Positions 17,297 through 27,570 are shown, numbered from the stretch's first letter. The stretch is 64,000 bases of DNA from Streptomyces xinghaiensis S187 (GCF_000220705.2 NZ_CP023202.1:4092001-4156000); one strand, 5' to 3'. Notes: generated by a model not told the origin, from the letters alone. Numbers and translations: made by a program.

Positions 17297-19918
17297 ATGA
17301 CCACGAGCGAGCAAGGCACCGAGACGCCCGGAGCGGAGGCCGCTCCCACCGCCAACGCCATGCGGCGGGCCCTCAGGCGGGCCCGCGACGGCGTGGCCCT
17401 GGACACCGCCGAGGCCGCCGTCCTGCTCCGGGCCCGCGGCGCCGACCTGGCCGGTCTGACCGCCTCGGCCGCCCGGGTCCGGGACGCCGGGCTGGAAGCG
17501 GCCGGCCGGCCCGGCGTCATCACGTACTCCCGGAAGGTCTTCATCCCCCTCACCCGCCTCTGCCGCGACACGTGCCACTACTGCACCTTCGTCACGGTCC
17601 CCGGCAAGCTGCGCCGCGCGGGCGAGGGCATGTTCCTCTCGCCGGACGAGGTGCTGGACATCGCCCGCCGGGGCGCCGAACTGGGCTGCAAGGAGGCCCT
17701 GTTCACGCTCGGTGACCGCCCCGAGGACCGCTGGCCCGAGGCCCGCGCGTGGCTGGAGGCGCACGGCTACGACGACACGCTCGCCTACGTCCGCGCCATG
17801 GCGATCCGCGTCCTGGAGGAGACCGGCCTCCTCCCGCACCTCAACCCCGGCGTCCTGTCCTGGACGGACCTCCAGCGGCTGAAGCCCGTCGCCCCCTCCA
17901 TGGGCATGATGCTGGAGACGACGGCCACCCGCCTCTGGTCCGAGCCCGGCGGCCCGCACCACGGCTCGCCCGACAAGGAACCGGCCGTGCGGCTCCGGGT
18001 GCTGGAGGACGCGGGCCGCTCCAACGTGCCGTTCACCACCGGCGTCCTCATCGGCATCGGCGAGACGTACGAGGAGCGCGCCGAGTCGCTGTTCGCGCTG
18101 CGCCGCACCGCCCGCGCCTACCAGGGCATCCAGGAGGTCATCGTCCAGAACTTCCGCGCGAAGCCGGACACGGCGATGCGCGCCATGCCCGACGCGGAGC
18201 TGGAGGAGCTGGCCGCCGCCATCGCCGTGGCCCGGCACATCCTCGGTCCCTCGGCCCGCATCCAGGCTCCGCCGAACCTCGCCGACGCCGAGTACGCCCT
18301 GCTGATCGGCGCGGGCATCGACGACTGGGGCGGCGTCTCCCCGCTCACCCCCGACCACGTCAACCCCGAGCGCCCCTGGCCGCAGATCGACGAGCTGGCC
18401 GCGCGCACCGCCGACGCCGGCTTCGAACTGCGCGAACGCCTCACCGTCTACCCGGAGTTCATCCGCCGCGGCGAACCCTGGCTCGACCCGCGCCTGCTGC
18501 CGCACGTCACCGCCCTCGCCGACCCGGAGACCGGCCTCGCCCGCGAGGACGCCCGGCCCTCCGGCCTCCCCTGGCAGGAGCCGGACGAGCAGTTCACCGC
18601 CACCGGCCGCACCGATCTGCACCGCACCATCGACACCGAGGGCCGCACCACCGACCGCCGCGAGGACTTCGACGCGGTGTACGGCGACTGGGAGGCGCTG
18701 CGCGAGGCGGCCGCCCCGGGCATGGCCCCGTCCCGGATCGACGGCGACGTGCGCTCCGCGCTGGCCACCGCCGCCGACGACCCGACCCGGCTCACCGACG
18801 CCGAGGCGCTGGCCCTCCTCCACGCCGACGGCCCCGCTCTGGACGCCCTGTGCTCCGTCGCGGACGACCTGCGCCGCTCGGTCGTCGGCGACGAGGTGAC
18901 GTACATCGTCACCCGCAACATCAACTTCACCAACGTCTGCTACACCGGCTGCCGCTTCTGCGCCTTCGCGCAGCGCCGCACCGACGCCGACGCGTACACC
19001 CTCTCCCTGGAGCAGGTCGCCGACCGGGCCGCTCAGGCGTGGGACGTGGGCGCCGTCGAGGTGTGCATGCAGGGCGGCATCCACCCGGACCTGCCCGGCA
19101 CCGCCTACTTCGACATCGCCCGCGCCGTGAAGGAGCGCGTGCCCGGGATGCACGTCCACGCCTTCTCGCCGATGGAGGTCGTCAACGGCGCCTCCCGCAC
19201 CGGCATGCCCGTCCGCGAGTGGCTGACGGCCGCGAAGGAGGCCGGGCTCGACTCCGTTCCCGGCACCGCGGCCGAGATCCTCGACGACGAGGTCCGCTGG
19301 GTGCTCACCAAGGGCAAACTGCCCGCCGCCACCTGGGTCGAGGTGATCGGGACCGCGCACGAACTGGGCATCCGCTCCTCCTCCACGATGATGTACGGGC
19401 ACGTGGACCAGCCCCGCCACTGGCTCGGCCATCTGCGGCTGCTCGCCGGGATGCAGCGGCAGGCGCTGGAGAAGGGCGCCCTGGGCTTCACCGAGTTCGT
19501 GACCCTGCCGTTCATCCACACCAACGCCCCGGTCTACCTCGCGGGCATCGCCCGGCCCGGCCCGACCGTCCGCGACAACCGGGCCGTCACCGCCATGGCC
19601 CGGCTGCTCCTCCACCCGTACATCACCAACATCCAGACGAGCTGGGTGAAGCTCGGCGCGGAGGGCGCCGCGGAGATGCTCCGCTCCGGCGCCAACGACC
19701 TCGGCGGCACGCTGATGGAGGAGACGATCTCCCGGATGGCGGGCTCCTCCTACGGCTCATACCGCTCGGTGCGCGATCTGACGGCCATCGCGGAGGCCGC
19801 CGGCCGCCCGGCCCGTCCCCGCACCACCACCTACGGCGAGGTGCCGGCGGAGCGGCAGGCCGCGGCGGCCGCCTCCGACGGGCATCTGCCGGAGCTGCTG
19901 CCGGTCCTCGGCGACTGA
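17297..19918 (+). CDS. fbiC: Bifunctional FO synthase (7,8-didemethyl-8-hydroxy-5-deazariboflavin synthase)
   Basis: The 873-residue protein fuses the two radical-SAM enzymes CofG and CofH, which make FO, the chromophore of coenzyme F420, from 5-amino-6-ribitylaminouracil and tyrosine. The CofG half carries the 4Fe-4S motif CRDTCHYC (Cys89, 93, 96); the CofH half carries CYTGCRFC (Cys548, 552, 555). Fusion is normal for actinobacteria. Conserved SPMEVVNG and SSSTMMYGH segments are present. GTG at 17294 is an alternative start one codon upstream. It appears monocistronic; F420 supports many Streptomyces redox enzymes. Confidence 0.96.
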   Translation: MTTSEQGTETPGAEAAPTANAMRRALRRARDGVALDTAEAAVLLRARGADLAGLTASAARVRDAGLEAAGRPGVITYSRKVFIPLTRLCRDTCHYCTFVTVPGKLRRAGEGMFLSPDEVLDIARRGAELGCKEALFTLGDRPEDRWPEARAWLEAHGYDDTLAYVRAMAIRVLEETGLLPHLNPGVLSWTDLQRLKPVAPSMGMMLETTATRLWSEPGGPHHGSPDKEPAVRLRVLEDAGRSNVPFTTGVLIGIGETYEERAESLFALRRTARAYQGIQEVIVQNFRAKPDTAMRAMPDAELEELAAAIAVARHILGPSARIQAPPNLADAEYALLIGAGIDDWGGVSPLTPDHVNPERPWPQIDELAARTADAGFELRERLTVYPEFIRRGEPWLDPRLLPHVTALADPETGLAREDARPSGLPWQEPDEQFTATGRTDLHRTIDTEGRTTDRREDFDAVYGDWEALREAAAPGMAPSRIDGDVRSALATAADDPTRLTDAEALALLHADGPALDALCSVADDLRRSVVGDEVTYIVTRNINFTNVCYTGCRFCAFAQRRTDADAYTLSLEQVADRAAQAWDVGAVEVCMQGGIHPDLPGTAYFDIARAVKERVPGMHVHAFSPMEVVNGASRTGMPVREWLTAAKEAGLDSVPGTAAEILDDEVRWVLTKGKLPAATWVEVIGTAHELGIRSSSTMMYGHVDQPRHWLGHLRLLAGMQRQALEKGALGFTEFVTLPFIHTNAPVYLAGIARPGPTVRDNRAVTAMARLLLHPYITNIQTSWVKLGAEGAAEMLRSGANDLGGTLMEETISRMAGSSYGSYRSVRDLTAIAEAAGRPARPRTTTYGEVPAERQAAAAASDGHLPELLPVLGD

Positions 19919-20207
19919 GCGGGGCGGAGGGGCCTGCCGGGCGGGGTGGCGGCAGCGCCGCCGTCCGTCCCGTCCGGCGGCTCCGGCAGGGGCTCCGGCG
20001 GCGGCTCGGATGGGGCGGAAGTGGCTCCGGTGACGCCCGGCGGCAGCTGAGGCGAGCCGGCGCGCGGCGGCCCCGCGGACGTGCCGCGGAACGGCGTCCG
20101 GCCCGGCCGGAGGTGTGGACCAGTCCACTACAGTGCTGCGCGCCGAAGAGATAGATGGCGGGGGGACAGCGCGCTGGGGGGCGCGTACATCGTCGGGAGG
20201 GAACGCA

Positions 20208-21323
20208 GTGACCGCAGTGCGCACGGCCGTCTGGGGCCGCGCCGAACAGCAGGACTTCCGCAGCCGGGTGCGCGGCTGCCTGCTCGGGGGCGCCATCGGC
20301 GACGCGCTCGGCGCCGGGGTCGCCGGCGACTCGCTCCCGGACATCCGCACCGCGCACGGCCAGCAGGGGCTGACGGACCTCGTCCCGGTGTACGGGCGGC
20401 GCGGCGCCGTCACCGACGAGACCCAGATGACGCTCTTCACCGTCGACGGGCTGATACGCGCCCAGGTGCGCCGGGACACCGGGGCCTGGCACCCGCCGAC
20501 CGATCTGCACCGGGCCTACCGCCGCTGGGCGGCCACCCAGCGCGAGTGGGGCCCGGACGAGCGGCGGACGGAGGACGGCTGGCTGGCCCGCGAGGAGTGG
20601 CTCTACACGCGTCGCGACCCCGACCGCGCCAGCCTCCTCGGACTCGCCGACGACCGGATGGGCACCCTCGACCGGCCGAAGAACCCCGAGGAGAAGGGCT
20701 GCGGGGCGCTGGCCCGCTCGGCGCCGTTCGGTCTGCTGGTCGGCTGGGATCCGCAGCTCGTCTTCCAGCTCGCGGTCGAGTGCGCGGCGCAGACGCACGG
20801 CCATCCGACGGGCTATCTGGCCGCCGGGGCCTTCGCGGTCGTCGTGCACGGGCTGGGACGCGGCGACAACCTCGACCAGGCCGTGCAGCAGTCGATGGTG
20901 CAGATCGCCTCCCGGCCGGGCCACGAGGAGACGACGGCCGCGCTCCGGCAGGCCCTCGGCACCGTACGGCAGGGGCTGCCGTCGGCCGCCCGGGTCGAGT
21001 CGCTGGGCGAGGGCCGCACGGCGGACGAGGCGCTGGCGATCGGCCTCTACTGTGCGCTGGTCGCCGAGGACGTGCGCAACGGGCTGCTGCTCGCCGTCAA
21101 TCACGGCGGCGATTCCGACGCCACCGGCTCCGTCTGCGGCAACCTCCTCGGGGTGCTGCACGGCGAGACGGCCCTGCCGCCGGGCTGGCTGGCCGAGGTG
21201 GAGGGGCGGCAGACGATCCTGGAACTGGCGGACGACTTCGCGATGGAGATGACGCAGGGCCCGGCCCTGCACGGACCGGCCAACTCCTCCCCGGGCTGGC
21301 TGGCCCGTTACCCGCGGGCGTAG
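20208..21323 (+). CDS. ADP-ribosylglycohydrolase family protein
   Basis: The 371-residue protein has the ARH signature elements: GCLLGGAIGDALGAG near the N-terminus, TDETQMTLFTVDGL (first metal-binding Asp/Glu), and NHGGDSDATGSVCGNLLG at the C-terminal side (second metal site). Such enzymes remove ADP-ribose from proteins or small molecules using Mg2+. The GTG start at 20208 follows GGGAGG (20195-20200). An upstream in-frame ATG at 20115 lacks this signal. The gene stands alone between fbiC and the DUF397 gene; whether it reverses a specific ADP-ribosyltransferase is unknown. Confidence 0.9.
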   Translation: MTAVRTAVWGRAEQQDFRSRVRGCLLGGAIGDALGAGVAGDSLPDIRTAHGQQGLTDLVPVYGRRGAVTDETQMTLFTVDGLIRAQVRRDTGAWHPPTDLHRAYRRWAATQREWGPDERRTEDGWLAREEWLYTRRDPDRASLLGLADDRMGTLDRPKNPEEKGCGALARSAPFGLLVGWDPQLVFQLAVECAAQTHGHPTGYLAAGAFAVVVHGLGRGDNLDQAVQQSMVQIASRPGHEETTAALRQALGTVRQGLPSAARVESLGEGRTADEALAIGLYCALVAEDVRNGLLLAVNHGGDSDATGSVCGNLLGVLHGETALPPGWLAEVEGRQTILELADDFAMEMTQGPALHGPANSSPGWLARYPRA

Positions 21324-21463
21324 CACCGGGCGCGGGGAGGGGGTGGGACGCGGAACGCGGGGCGCGGAATACGGAACGCGGGGAAGGGTGGCCGAGCCCC
21401 CTCGGCCGGGACGGCGGACGCAGTCGAGAGGGCTCAGCGCGGCGTGGTCACCGCGGTGGACGG

Positions 21464-21697
21464 TCAGCCCAGGCCGGTGGTCCGGTGGCCGAGGTCCGCG
21501 AGGAAGGTCTGCCAGGAGCTTCCGGAGAAGCTCAGGGACGGGCGGGTGACGTCCTTGGAGTCCCGGACCGCGACGGCTCCGGGGACACGGGCGGCGACCT
21601 CGACGCAGTTGCCGTTGCCGGAGTAGGACGACTTCTTCCAGGTGCCGCTGAGGCCCTGTGTGTGGGGGGTTGCGGGAATGACGGGTGGTACAGCCAT
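21464..21697 (-). CDS. DUF397 domain protein
   Basis: The 77-residue protein has the DUF397 signature: WKKSSYSGNGNCVEVA followed by VAVRDSKD. These very common Streptomyces proteins sit beside XRE regulators (WhiJ/AbaA-like systems) and are thought to act with them. ATG at 21697 has GGAGCAATC upstream. The XRE gene lies 334 bp upstream in the same direction, making a pair; the gap suggests a separate promoter. Confidence 0.9.
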   Translation of the reverse strand: MAVPPVIPATPHTQGLSGTWKKSSYSGNGNCVEVAARVPGAVAVRDSKDVTRPSLSFSGSSWQTFLADLGHRTTGLG

Positions 21698-22031
21698 GAT
21701 TGCTCCGATGGCTTCGCGGGTTGATGTGACGCCCGCGGCGCCCGGGCCGCAGGCGGCATCCGGGAGTCGGGGCGTGAGCGACGCTACGGGCTCACCCCAC
21801 CCCCACCGGAAGTCCCATCACCCGATCGAATGGCATATGCGGTTATCTCTGCCGACCTCCCGACAGGGGCGTGTACCCTGCCCCGGCACCGCCACCCCTT
21901 GGACATCCGGTGGTTGACGGGACGTCACCCTACCGACACCCGGGGCCGATACAGCTGGAGACGGCGCTCCGACGGACCCTTCCCGGCCGGCCTCCCCGCC
22001 ACACCCGACGGGCCGCGCTGCGCCGCGCCGC
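21698..22031. other. Gap between XRE and DUF397 genes
   Basis: 334 bp with no supported gene; it presumably holds the promoter of the DUF397 gene on the minus strand. Nothing else stands out except locally lower G+C around 21790-21850. Confidence 0.35.
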
Positions 22032-22889
22032 TCAACTGGCGTACTCCTTGGCCAGTTCGATCATGAACTGCCGGGTGCGCTCGGGGTGGTGGGCCTGCGC
22101 CCGCAGATGCTCGTACATCACGCTGTAGTGCTGCACCTCCGCGTGCTTCTCCAGGTAGAGGTCGCTGGTGACGCCCTCCAGGTAGACCACGCTGGAGTCC
22201 GCCGCGTCCGCGAACTCCAGCAGCGAGAAGGTGCCCACCATGCCCGGGTGCGCGCCCACCGAGTACGGGAGCACCTGCACCGTCACGTGCGGGCGGTGGC
22301 TCAGCTCGATCAGCTGCTCCAGCTGTTCCCGCATGATCCGCGGGCTGCCGACGACCCGGTGCAGCGCCGACTCGTCCACCACCGCCCAGAAGCGCAGCGG
22401 CGAGACGGGGTCGTGGATGCGCTCCTGGCGCTTCATCCGGACCTCGACCCGCTTGGCCTTGTCGGCCGGGGCCGCCTCCGGCTCGATGCGCTCGATGACG
22501 GCCTCGGCGTACTCGCGGGTCTGGAGCAGCCCGGGGACGAGCAGCGACTCGTAGTTGCGGACGGACGCGGCGTCCGTCTCCAGGCCGATGTAGACGCTGT
22601 ACGGGATGTCGCCGAAGGCGTGCCACCAGCCCTGCTGCCGCGATTCCTTGGCCATCTGCATCAGGGAGTCGACGACGCGCTGGTCCTCGACCTCGTAGAC
22701 CCCGCAGAGGTCCCGCACATCGCGCTGGCTGATGCTGCGGCGGCCGTTCTCCAGCCTGCTGATCTTGGACTGGGAGACCAGCAGCCGCTCCGCGACGGCC
22801 TCCGCCGTCATGCCCTTGAGCTCGCGGAGCCGGCGCAGCTCCTGGCCCAACCGGCGACGCCTGACCGTGGGATTGACATGGGACGCCAC
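22032..22889 (-). CDS. XRE-family helix-turn-helix regulator (DUF5753 type)
   Basis: The 285-residue protein has an N-terminal Cro/CI HTH (LGQELRRLRELKGMTAEAV then LVSQSKISRLENGRRSIS) and the DUF5753 C-terminal domain (NYESLLVPGLLQTREYAEAV ... HVTVQVLPYSVGAHPGM). The GTG start at 22889 is preceded by a perfect GGAGGT. This class regulates development and antibiotic genes together with DUF397 partners; such a partner lies downstream. The signal recognised is unknown. Confidence 0.92.
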   Translation of the reverse strand: MASHVNPTVRRRRLGQELRRLRELKGMTAEAVAERLLVSQSKISRLENGRRSISQRDVRDLCGVYEVEDQRVVDSLMQMAKESRQQGWWHAFGDIPYSVYIGLETDAASVRNYESLLVPGLLQTREYAEAVIERIEPEAAPADKAKRVEVRMKRQERIHDPVSPLRFWAVVDESALHRVVGSPRIMREQLEQLIELSHRPHVTVQVLPYSVGAHPGMVGTFSLLEFADAADSSVVYLEGVTSDLYLEKHAEVQHYSVMYEHLRAQAHHPERTRQFMIELAKEYAS

Positions 22890-23264
22890 GAGGCCGCACC
22901 TCCGACTCGAAACCGCTGTTTTTCCAGCAGCCTGCCACTGCCGACCGCGGCGGCGCTGGGAAACGGCGACAGAGGGTCGCCCTCCGGACACCTCGGGCGA
23001 TGGCCGCACCGCCGCGAGTGCGGACATACCCGGATACGCCGCGCGCGGACGGCGGACCGGGCGCCTCTCCTGGCTTCCGGCCCACCGCCCGCGCGTTCCG
23101 GCGGCTCCCGGACCGGCTCGTGGAGACGGCGGTCCGGTCGGTGGGTGGGTGGTGCTGTCCGATTCGATGGTGGTTGGGGGTGTCGGGTACGGATCTGGGG
23201 TGCGGATACTGCCCCGGCGCACCGGTGCCGGGGTGCTCCGAGCCCGCTGGGGCCGGAACGGGCC
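22890..23264. other. Promoter region of the XRE regulator gene
   Basis: 375 bp without a gene between two minus-strand genes; apart from the ribosome-binding site (GGAGGT near 22900) no boxes are assigned. 23130-23215 reads as GT-rich (GGTGGGTGGTG) low-complexity DNA. Confidence 0.35.
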
Positions 23265-23993
23265 CTAACGGGCCGCGGCGCGCGCCATGCTCCCGCGCCG
23301 GGCCTGTGGCGGTACGCCCGCCGGGTCGCCCGGTCCTCCCCGGGCCGACGCCGGTCGCCGCGGCTGCACGGCCACACCGTTCTGCACGTCCATCACGGCG
23401 TGTGCCACGAGCCCGCCCATCGGGTCGTGCCGGATCAGATCCCGCAGCCTGGAGCGGCAGGACCTGCCCTCGTTGCCCGGGTAGAGGTGCTTGCCGAGCC
23501 CCACCGCGTGGGCGAGCGCGGCCAGCGCCGCGGTCCGCGGGTCCGGCGGTACACCGGTGCGGATCGCGTTGTCGAGCCGGTTCCTGATGTCCCGGCTGAT
23601 GGCCGTCTCCGTCGCCTGGTAGCGAGTCGTCGGCAGTACCCCGCACATCTGTCCGGCCACGGCATGCACCATGCCGCACCGCTCCAGATGCGTGAGATAC
23701 GTCTGGCGCAGCCCCAGCCGGGGCCCGCCGATCCAGTGGACGGCGCGCACCGGGCTGCCGCGACGGCGCAGCAGTTCGAGCGCGGAGTCCAGTGTCGGAT
23801 CTCCTGTCGGCCGTGGCAGCACCACGGCGATACGATCCCCGTCAGGGGCTATCCGTCCTGCCAGAGCCAGCTCCACTAGCTGTGCCCCGGCAAGACCGAG
23901 GTCGAGCGACTGCGGCTGCGCCGTGGTTCCCGTGGCCGGGTCCAAGGCCAGCAGCAGAAGCTCCTCCGGAATTGTTCTGCGGCTCCTGCCCAT
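23265..23993 (-). CDS. GPP34/GOLPH3-like phosphoprotein family
   Basis: The 242-residue protein matches the GPP34 family (eukaryotic GOLPH3/Vps74 relatives common in actinobacteria): PEELLLLALDPATG at the N-terminus, LGLAGAQLVELALAGRI, then VLPRPTGDPTLD and the central helical core. It may bind phosphoinositide-like lipid or act at the membrane; bacterial function is not established. The C-terminal 40 residues are Arg/Pro-rich. It is divergent from the D,D-carboxypeptidase gene. Confidence 0.88.
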   Translation of the reverse strand: MGRSRRTIPEELLLLALDPATGTTAQPQSLDLGLAGAQLVELALAGRIAPDGDRIAVVLPRPTGDPTLDSALELLRRRGSPVRAVHWIGGPRLGLRQTYLTHLERCGMVHAVAGQMCGVLPTTRYQATETAISRDIRNRLDNAIRTGVPPDPRTAALAALAHAVGLGKHLYPGNEGRSCRSRLRDLIRHDPMGGLVAHAVMDVQNGVAVQPRRPASARGGPGDPAGVPPQARRGSMARAAAR

Positions 23994-24275
23994 CCATGCC
24001 TCCCCGCGTGGATGTCTGACAGGGTGACCCCTCTCACAATGGTCTGTCGAGAGTGCCTGGGGACTTTGTGAGGGAACCGTTAGGTATGTCGTCCTCGTCT
24101 AGCCACCGGGCGGGTGCCTCTGGGGGGCGGAAACCGGATCGCGGCGGTCCGATGACCGGAGCGGAGGGCTCCGGGCTGGACACTGGTGGTGCGGATCAGC
24201 AGTGGCGCGCGGTGCCGTCGGATCATACGGGGTCCCCGCGGCACGTTGGACAGCAGTACGTATGGAGGAGGCACG

Positions 24276-27200
24276 GTGGCGGGCGAGTCCCCCGGTAGGT
24301 CGGAGCAGCGGAAGTCATCGGGGGCGACGGCGGAAGCGGAAGCCGGGCGAGACCCGCGCCTCGCCGTTTTCGGAACCCGGCCGGGCGCCGCGGAGGCGGG
24401 CGCGGACGGTGCGGGCGGCGTGGACGGTGCGGGCCGGGCGGACGGGGCGGACAGCCCCGAGGGCGCCGGTGGTGGAGACGACGGAGACCTCGGGAGCGGC
24501 GGAGACGGCGCGGAGGCCCCGGCGACAGGGAGTGCCGCGGCGAACGCGGTCCCCTCGCAGGGCGGCGCCCCGGGCGGCGCCGGGCCGGAGGACGCGGCCG
24601 CGGAGGACGAAGCCCCGGGGGATGGTGCTGCGGACGGCGAGACGCCGGACGGCGGGGCTGCGGACGGTGCCACGGACGAAGGCGCCTCCCCGAAGGCTGA
24701 GACGGAGAGGGACGGCGCCGGGACCGGCACGGCCGGGAACGCGCGGGAGACGGCGGAGCAGGGGGACGAGCGGCTGCGGGAGGCGGTCGCGGCCTGGGTC
24801 GCCACGAGCGACAACGAGCGGCCCGCGGAGGACACCCCAGGGGACACGGCAGGGGACACCCCAGGGGACACCGCAGGGGACACCGCCCCGGAGGGCAGGG
24901 CGGGCGCGCCCGCCGGACCGGCCGGCGACGCGGTCGAGGAGGACGCGGCAGGGCGCGCGGACCTGGTGACGGCGGCCTTCGGCGGCCTCCGCGCCGCCCG
25001 CGCCGAGTCCTCGGACCGCGGGGGACCCTCCGGCGCCGGGGCTTCGGCCGAAGGCGGCGGGGACCGGGGGACGATGGTCTTCGGCAGGCCGCTCCCGGAC
25101 GGCGAGGAGCGCGAAGCCGCCGAGCCGTCCGGCCCGTCCACCGGGGAGGCCGCGGACGACGCGGGCACGGTGGCGGGCACGGACGCCGAGGAGAGGCCGG
25201 GCCCGGACGGAACCATCGAGGACCGGGACGGGTCCGAACCGCTTGCGAAGGCGAAGGGGAAGACGGCGGCGACGTCAGCCGTGCCGGAGGGCGGAGACGA
25301 AGAGGCGCCCGTCGGCTCCGTGCAGAACGGGAAGCCCTCGGGGGACGCCGGGAAGGCCCGGCCCGGGAAGGACGGCACGGCCGCGTCGCCGAGCACGGAG
25401 AGCCCGAGCGCGGAGAGCCCGGAGAAGCCCGGGGGCGCCGGGAGCGCTCCGAGCACGGAGAAGACGGACAAGACCGACAAGACCGAGACGGTCACGAGCA
25501 GCGAGGGCACTCCGGGCCGCGGCGGCGCCGACGCGGGCCTGGGCGCCGCAAGCGCCGCGACGGGCAGTGGCGGCTCCGGGGGCAAGCGCGTGGACCAGCC
25601 GACGGCGGTCTTCCGCGTGCGGAAGCCGGGCAAGCCGGACGGTTCCGGACCGGCCGGCGGAACCACGGAGCCCGGTGCCGACGGGCCCGGGGGCGGTGAC
25701 ACCGAGCCCGCCGACGGTGAGGCGGACCGGAAGGGCACGGCTGGAGCAGCCGCGAAGCCGGTCGCGGACAAGGCGGCCGGCGGACGGCCGGAAGCCGCGA
25801 AGTCCGGCGAGGGCGCGCCCGGCGAGGACGAGCCCGGCAGCGCAAAGCCGGAGGCGGCGACTCCGGAGACCGGCACCTCCGAACCCGGGAAGCCCGAGTC
25901 CGCCAAGCCCGGGTCCGGGAAGCCCGGGTCCGGGAAGCCCGGGCCCGGCAAGCCCGGGTCCGCCGAGCCGGCCGCCGGGCGGACCAGCACGTTCGTGCCG
26001 TTGCAGTCCGCCGACAGCGCGCCCCGTACGCCCGCGGCGTCCAAGGCCCCGTCCTCCGGGCCGTCCTGGGCGGCGCGCCCGGACGCGGCTCCGGCGGACT
26101 CCGCGAGCGGCAGCGGCGCGTCCCGCCCGCCCGGCGCACGGGCCGGGGCCGGGGCCGGGGCCGGAGCCGCGGCCACCGCCGCCCCCGAAGCCGCCCCCGC
26201 CGGGGAGTCCGAGGTCGAGCGGACCAAGCAGCAGCCGCTGCCCCCGCTCGACCTGCTGGCCAAGCTCACCAACACCCCGCCGCCGCCGGAGACTCCGCTG
26301 CGCACGCTGGTGCGCCGGGTCAAGATCTGGACGCCGCTGGTCCTGCTCCTCCTGGTCGTGTTCGCGATCGCACAGTCCATCCGTCCGCTGCCGGAGCCCG
26401 AGCTGCGGCTGACGGCGGCCTCGGAGTACGCCTTCAAGGGCCAGAAGCCGTCGCTGCCCTGGCCGGACGAGGGCCAGGCGTATGTGGAGGTCGACGGCCT
26501 CGGCAGCCTCGGCTCCTCGGGCGAGGAGAAGCCCGTCCCGATCGCCAGCGTCGCCAAGGTGATGACCGCGTATGTCTTCCTGCGCGAGCACCCGGTGAAG
26601 AAGGGCGACGAGGGCGTGAAGATGAAGGTCGACGCCCAGGCCGTGGAGGACTACGAGACGGGCAAGGCCGACAGCGAGTCCGTGGTGCGGCTGACGGAGG
26701 GCCAGACGCTCTCGGAGTACGAGGCGCTGGAAGCGCTGATGCTTCCCTCCGCGAACAACGTGGCCCGGCTGATGGCCCGTTGGTACGAGAAGGAGAACGG
26801 CGGGAAGTTCGTCGCCGCGATGAACGACGCCGCCAAGGACCTCGGTATGAAGAACACCACCTTCACCGACCCCAGCGGTCTGGAGAAGTCGACGGTGAGC
26901 ACCGCCAAGGACCTGGTGAAGCTGGGCAAGGCCGCGATGGCGATCCCGGTCTTCAAGGAGATCTCCGCGAAGCCGTTCTACATCGACAGCAACGACGACA
27001 AGCAGCTCAACTACAACCGCCTGATCCCCTACACCGGCATCGGCATCAAGACCGGCACCAGCACCGCCGCGGGCGGCAATCTGCTCTTCGCGGCGGAGCA
27101 GGAGATCGCCGGGACGAAGCAGCTGATCGTCGGTGCGGCGCTGGGCCAGTACAAGGTGCCGGCCATCGACTCGGTGACGGAGGTCAGCAAGCAGCTGATC

Positions 27201-27515
27201 GAGTCCGCGCAGGCGGTGCTCACGGACGCCAAGGTGGTGGAGAAGGGCCAGGTCGTCGGCCATGTCGACGACGGTCTGGGCGGCACGGTGCCGGTGGTCG
27301 CCACCGAGGACGTCACGGCGGTCGGCTGGCCGGGGCTCACGGTGGAACTCGCCCTCGGCGACGGCGGGAAGACCGTTCCGCACGAGGCGGAGGCGGGCAC
27401 CGAGGTCGGCCTCCTGACGGTCGGCAGCGGGCCGGGGCAGGTGAAGGTCCCGGTGGCGCTGGAGAAGGTCAAGGAGGAGCCAAGCTTCGGCAGCAAGCTG
27501 ACCCGCATCCTCTGA
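24276..27515 (+). CDS. D-alanyl-D-alanine carboxypeptidase (S11) with giant low-complexity N-terminus
   Basis: The 1079-residue protein has an unusual plan. Residues 1 to about 680 are Glu/Gly/Ala/Pro/Asp-rich low complexity with internal repeats (GDTAGDTPGDTAGDTA; GSGKPGSGKPGPGKPG). One transmembrane helix (about 683-703) precedes an extracytoplasmic peptidase S11 domain with SxxK (Ser758-Val-Ala-Lys761), SxN (Ser825-Ala-Asn827) and KTG (from Lys925), so the penicillin-binding active site is intact. It trims peptidoglycan stem peptides. The start is GTG at 24276, after GGAGGAGG. The N-terminus would be cytoplasmic and disordered; kinase targets or scaffolding are possible (inference). Confidence 0.93.
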   Translation: MAGESPGRSEQRKSSGATAEAEAGRDPRLAVFGTRPGAAEAGADGAGGVDGAGRADGADSPEGAGGGDDGDLGSGGDGAEAPATGSAAANAVPSQGGAPGGAGPEDAAAEDEAPGDGAADGETPDGGAADGATDEGASPKAETERDGAGTGTAGNARETAEQGDERLREAVAAWVATSDNERPAEDTPGDTAGDTPGDTAGDTAPEGRAGAPAGPAGDAVEEDAAGRADLVTAAFGGLRAARAESSDRGGPSGAGASAEGGGDRGTMVFGRPLPDGEEREAAEPSGPSTGEAADDAGTVAGTDAEERPGPDGTIEDRDGSEPLAKAKGKTAATSAVPEGGDEEAPVGSVQNGKPSGDAGKARPGKDGTAASPSTESPSAESPEKPGGAGSAPSTEKTDKTDKTETVTSSEGTPGRGGADAGLGAASAATGSGGSGGKRVDQPTAVFRVRKPGKPDGSGPAGGTTEPGADGPGGGDTEPADGEADRKGTAGAAAKPVADKAAGGRPEAAKSGEGAPGEDEPGSAKPEAATPETGTSEPGKPESAKPGSGKPGSGKPGPGKPGSAEPAAGRTSTFVPLQSADSAPRTPAASKAPSSGPSWAARPDAAPADSASGSGASRPPGARAGAGAGAGAAATAAPEAAPAGESEVERTKQQPLPPLDLLAKLTNTPPPPETPLRTLVRRVKIWTPLVLLLLVVFAIAQSIRPLPEPELRLTAASEYAFKGQKPSLPWPDEGQAYVEVDGLGSLGSSGEEKPVPIASVAKVMTAYVFLREHPVKKGDEGVKMKVDAQAVEDYETGKADSESVVRLTEGQTLSEYEALEALMLPSANNVARLMARWYEKENGGKFVAAMNDAAKDLGMKNTTFTDPSGLEKSTVSTAKDLVKLGKAAMAIPVFKEISAKPFYIDSNDDKQLNYNRLIPYTGIGIKTGTSTAAGGNLLFAAEQEIAGTKQLIVGAALGQYKVPAIDSVTEVSKQLIESAQAVLTDAKVVEKGQVVGHVDDGLGGTVPVVATEDVTAVGWPGLTVELALGDGGKTVPHEAEAGTEVGLLTVGSGPGQVKVPVALEKVKEEPSFGSKLTRIL

Positions 27516-27570
27516 GCGAGCGACACGGGCGCCAGGAACGCCGGGACGACAGCACGCCCCGACCGCCCGA

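Noticed and set aside
24833..25960. Repeats in the carboxypeptidase N-terminus as CRISPR or satellite
   Set aside because: The repeats are imperfect, in frame, and lack equal spacers; they are coding low complexity.
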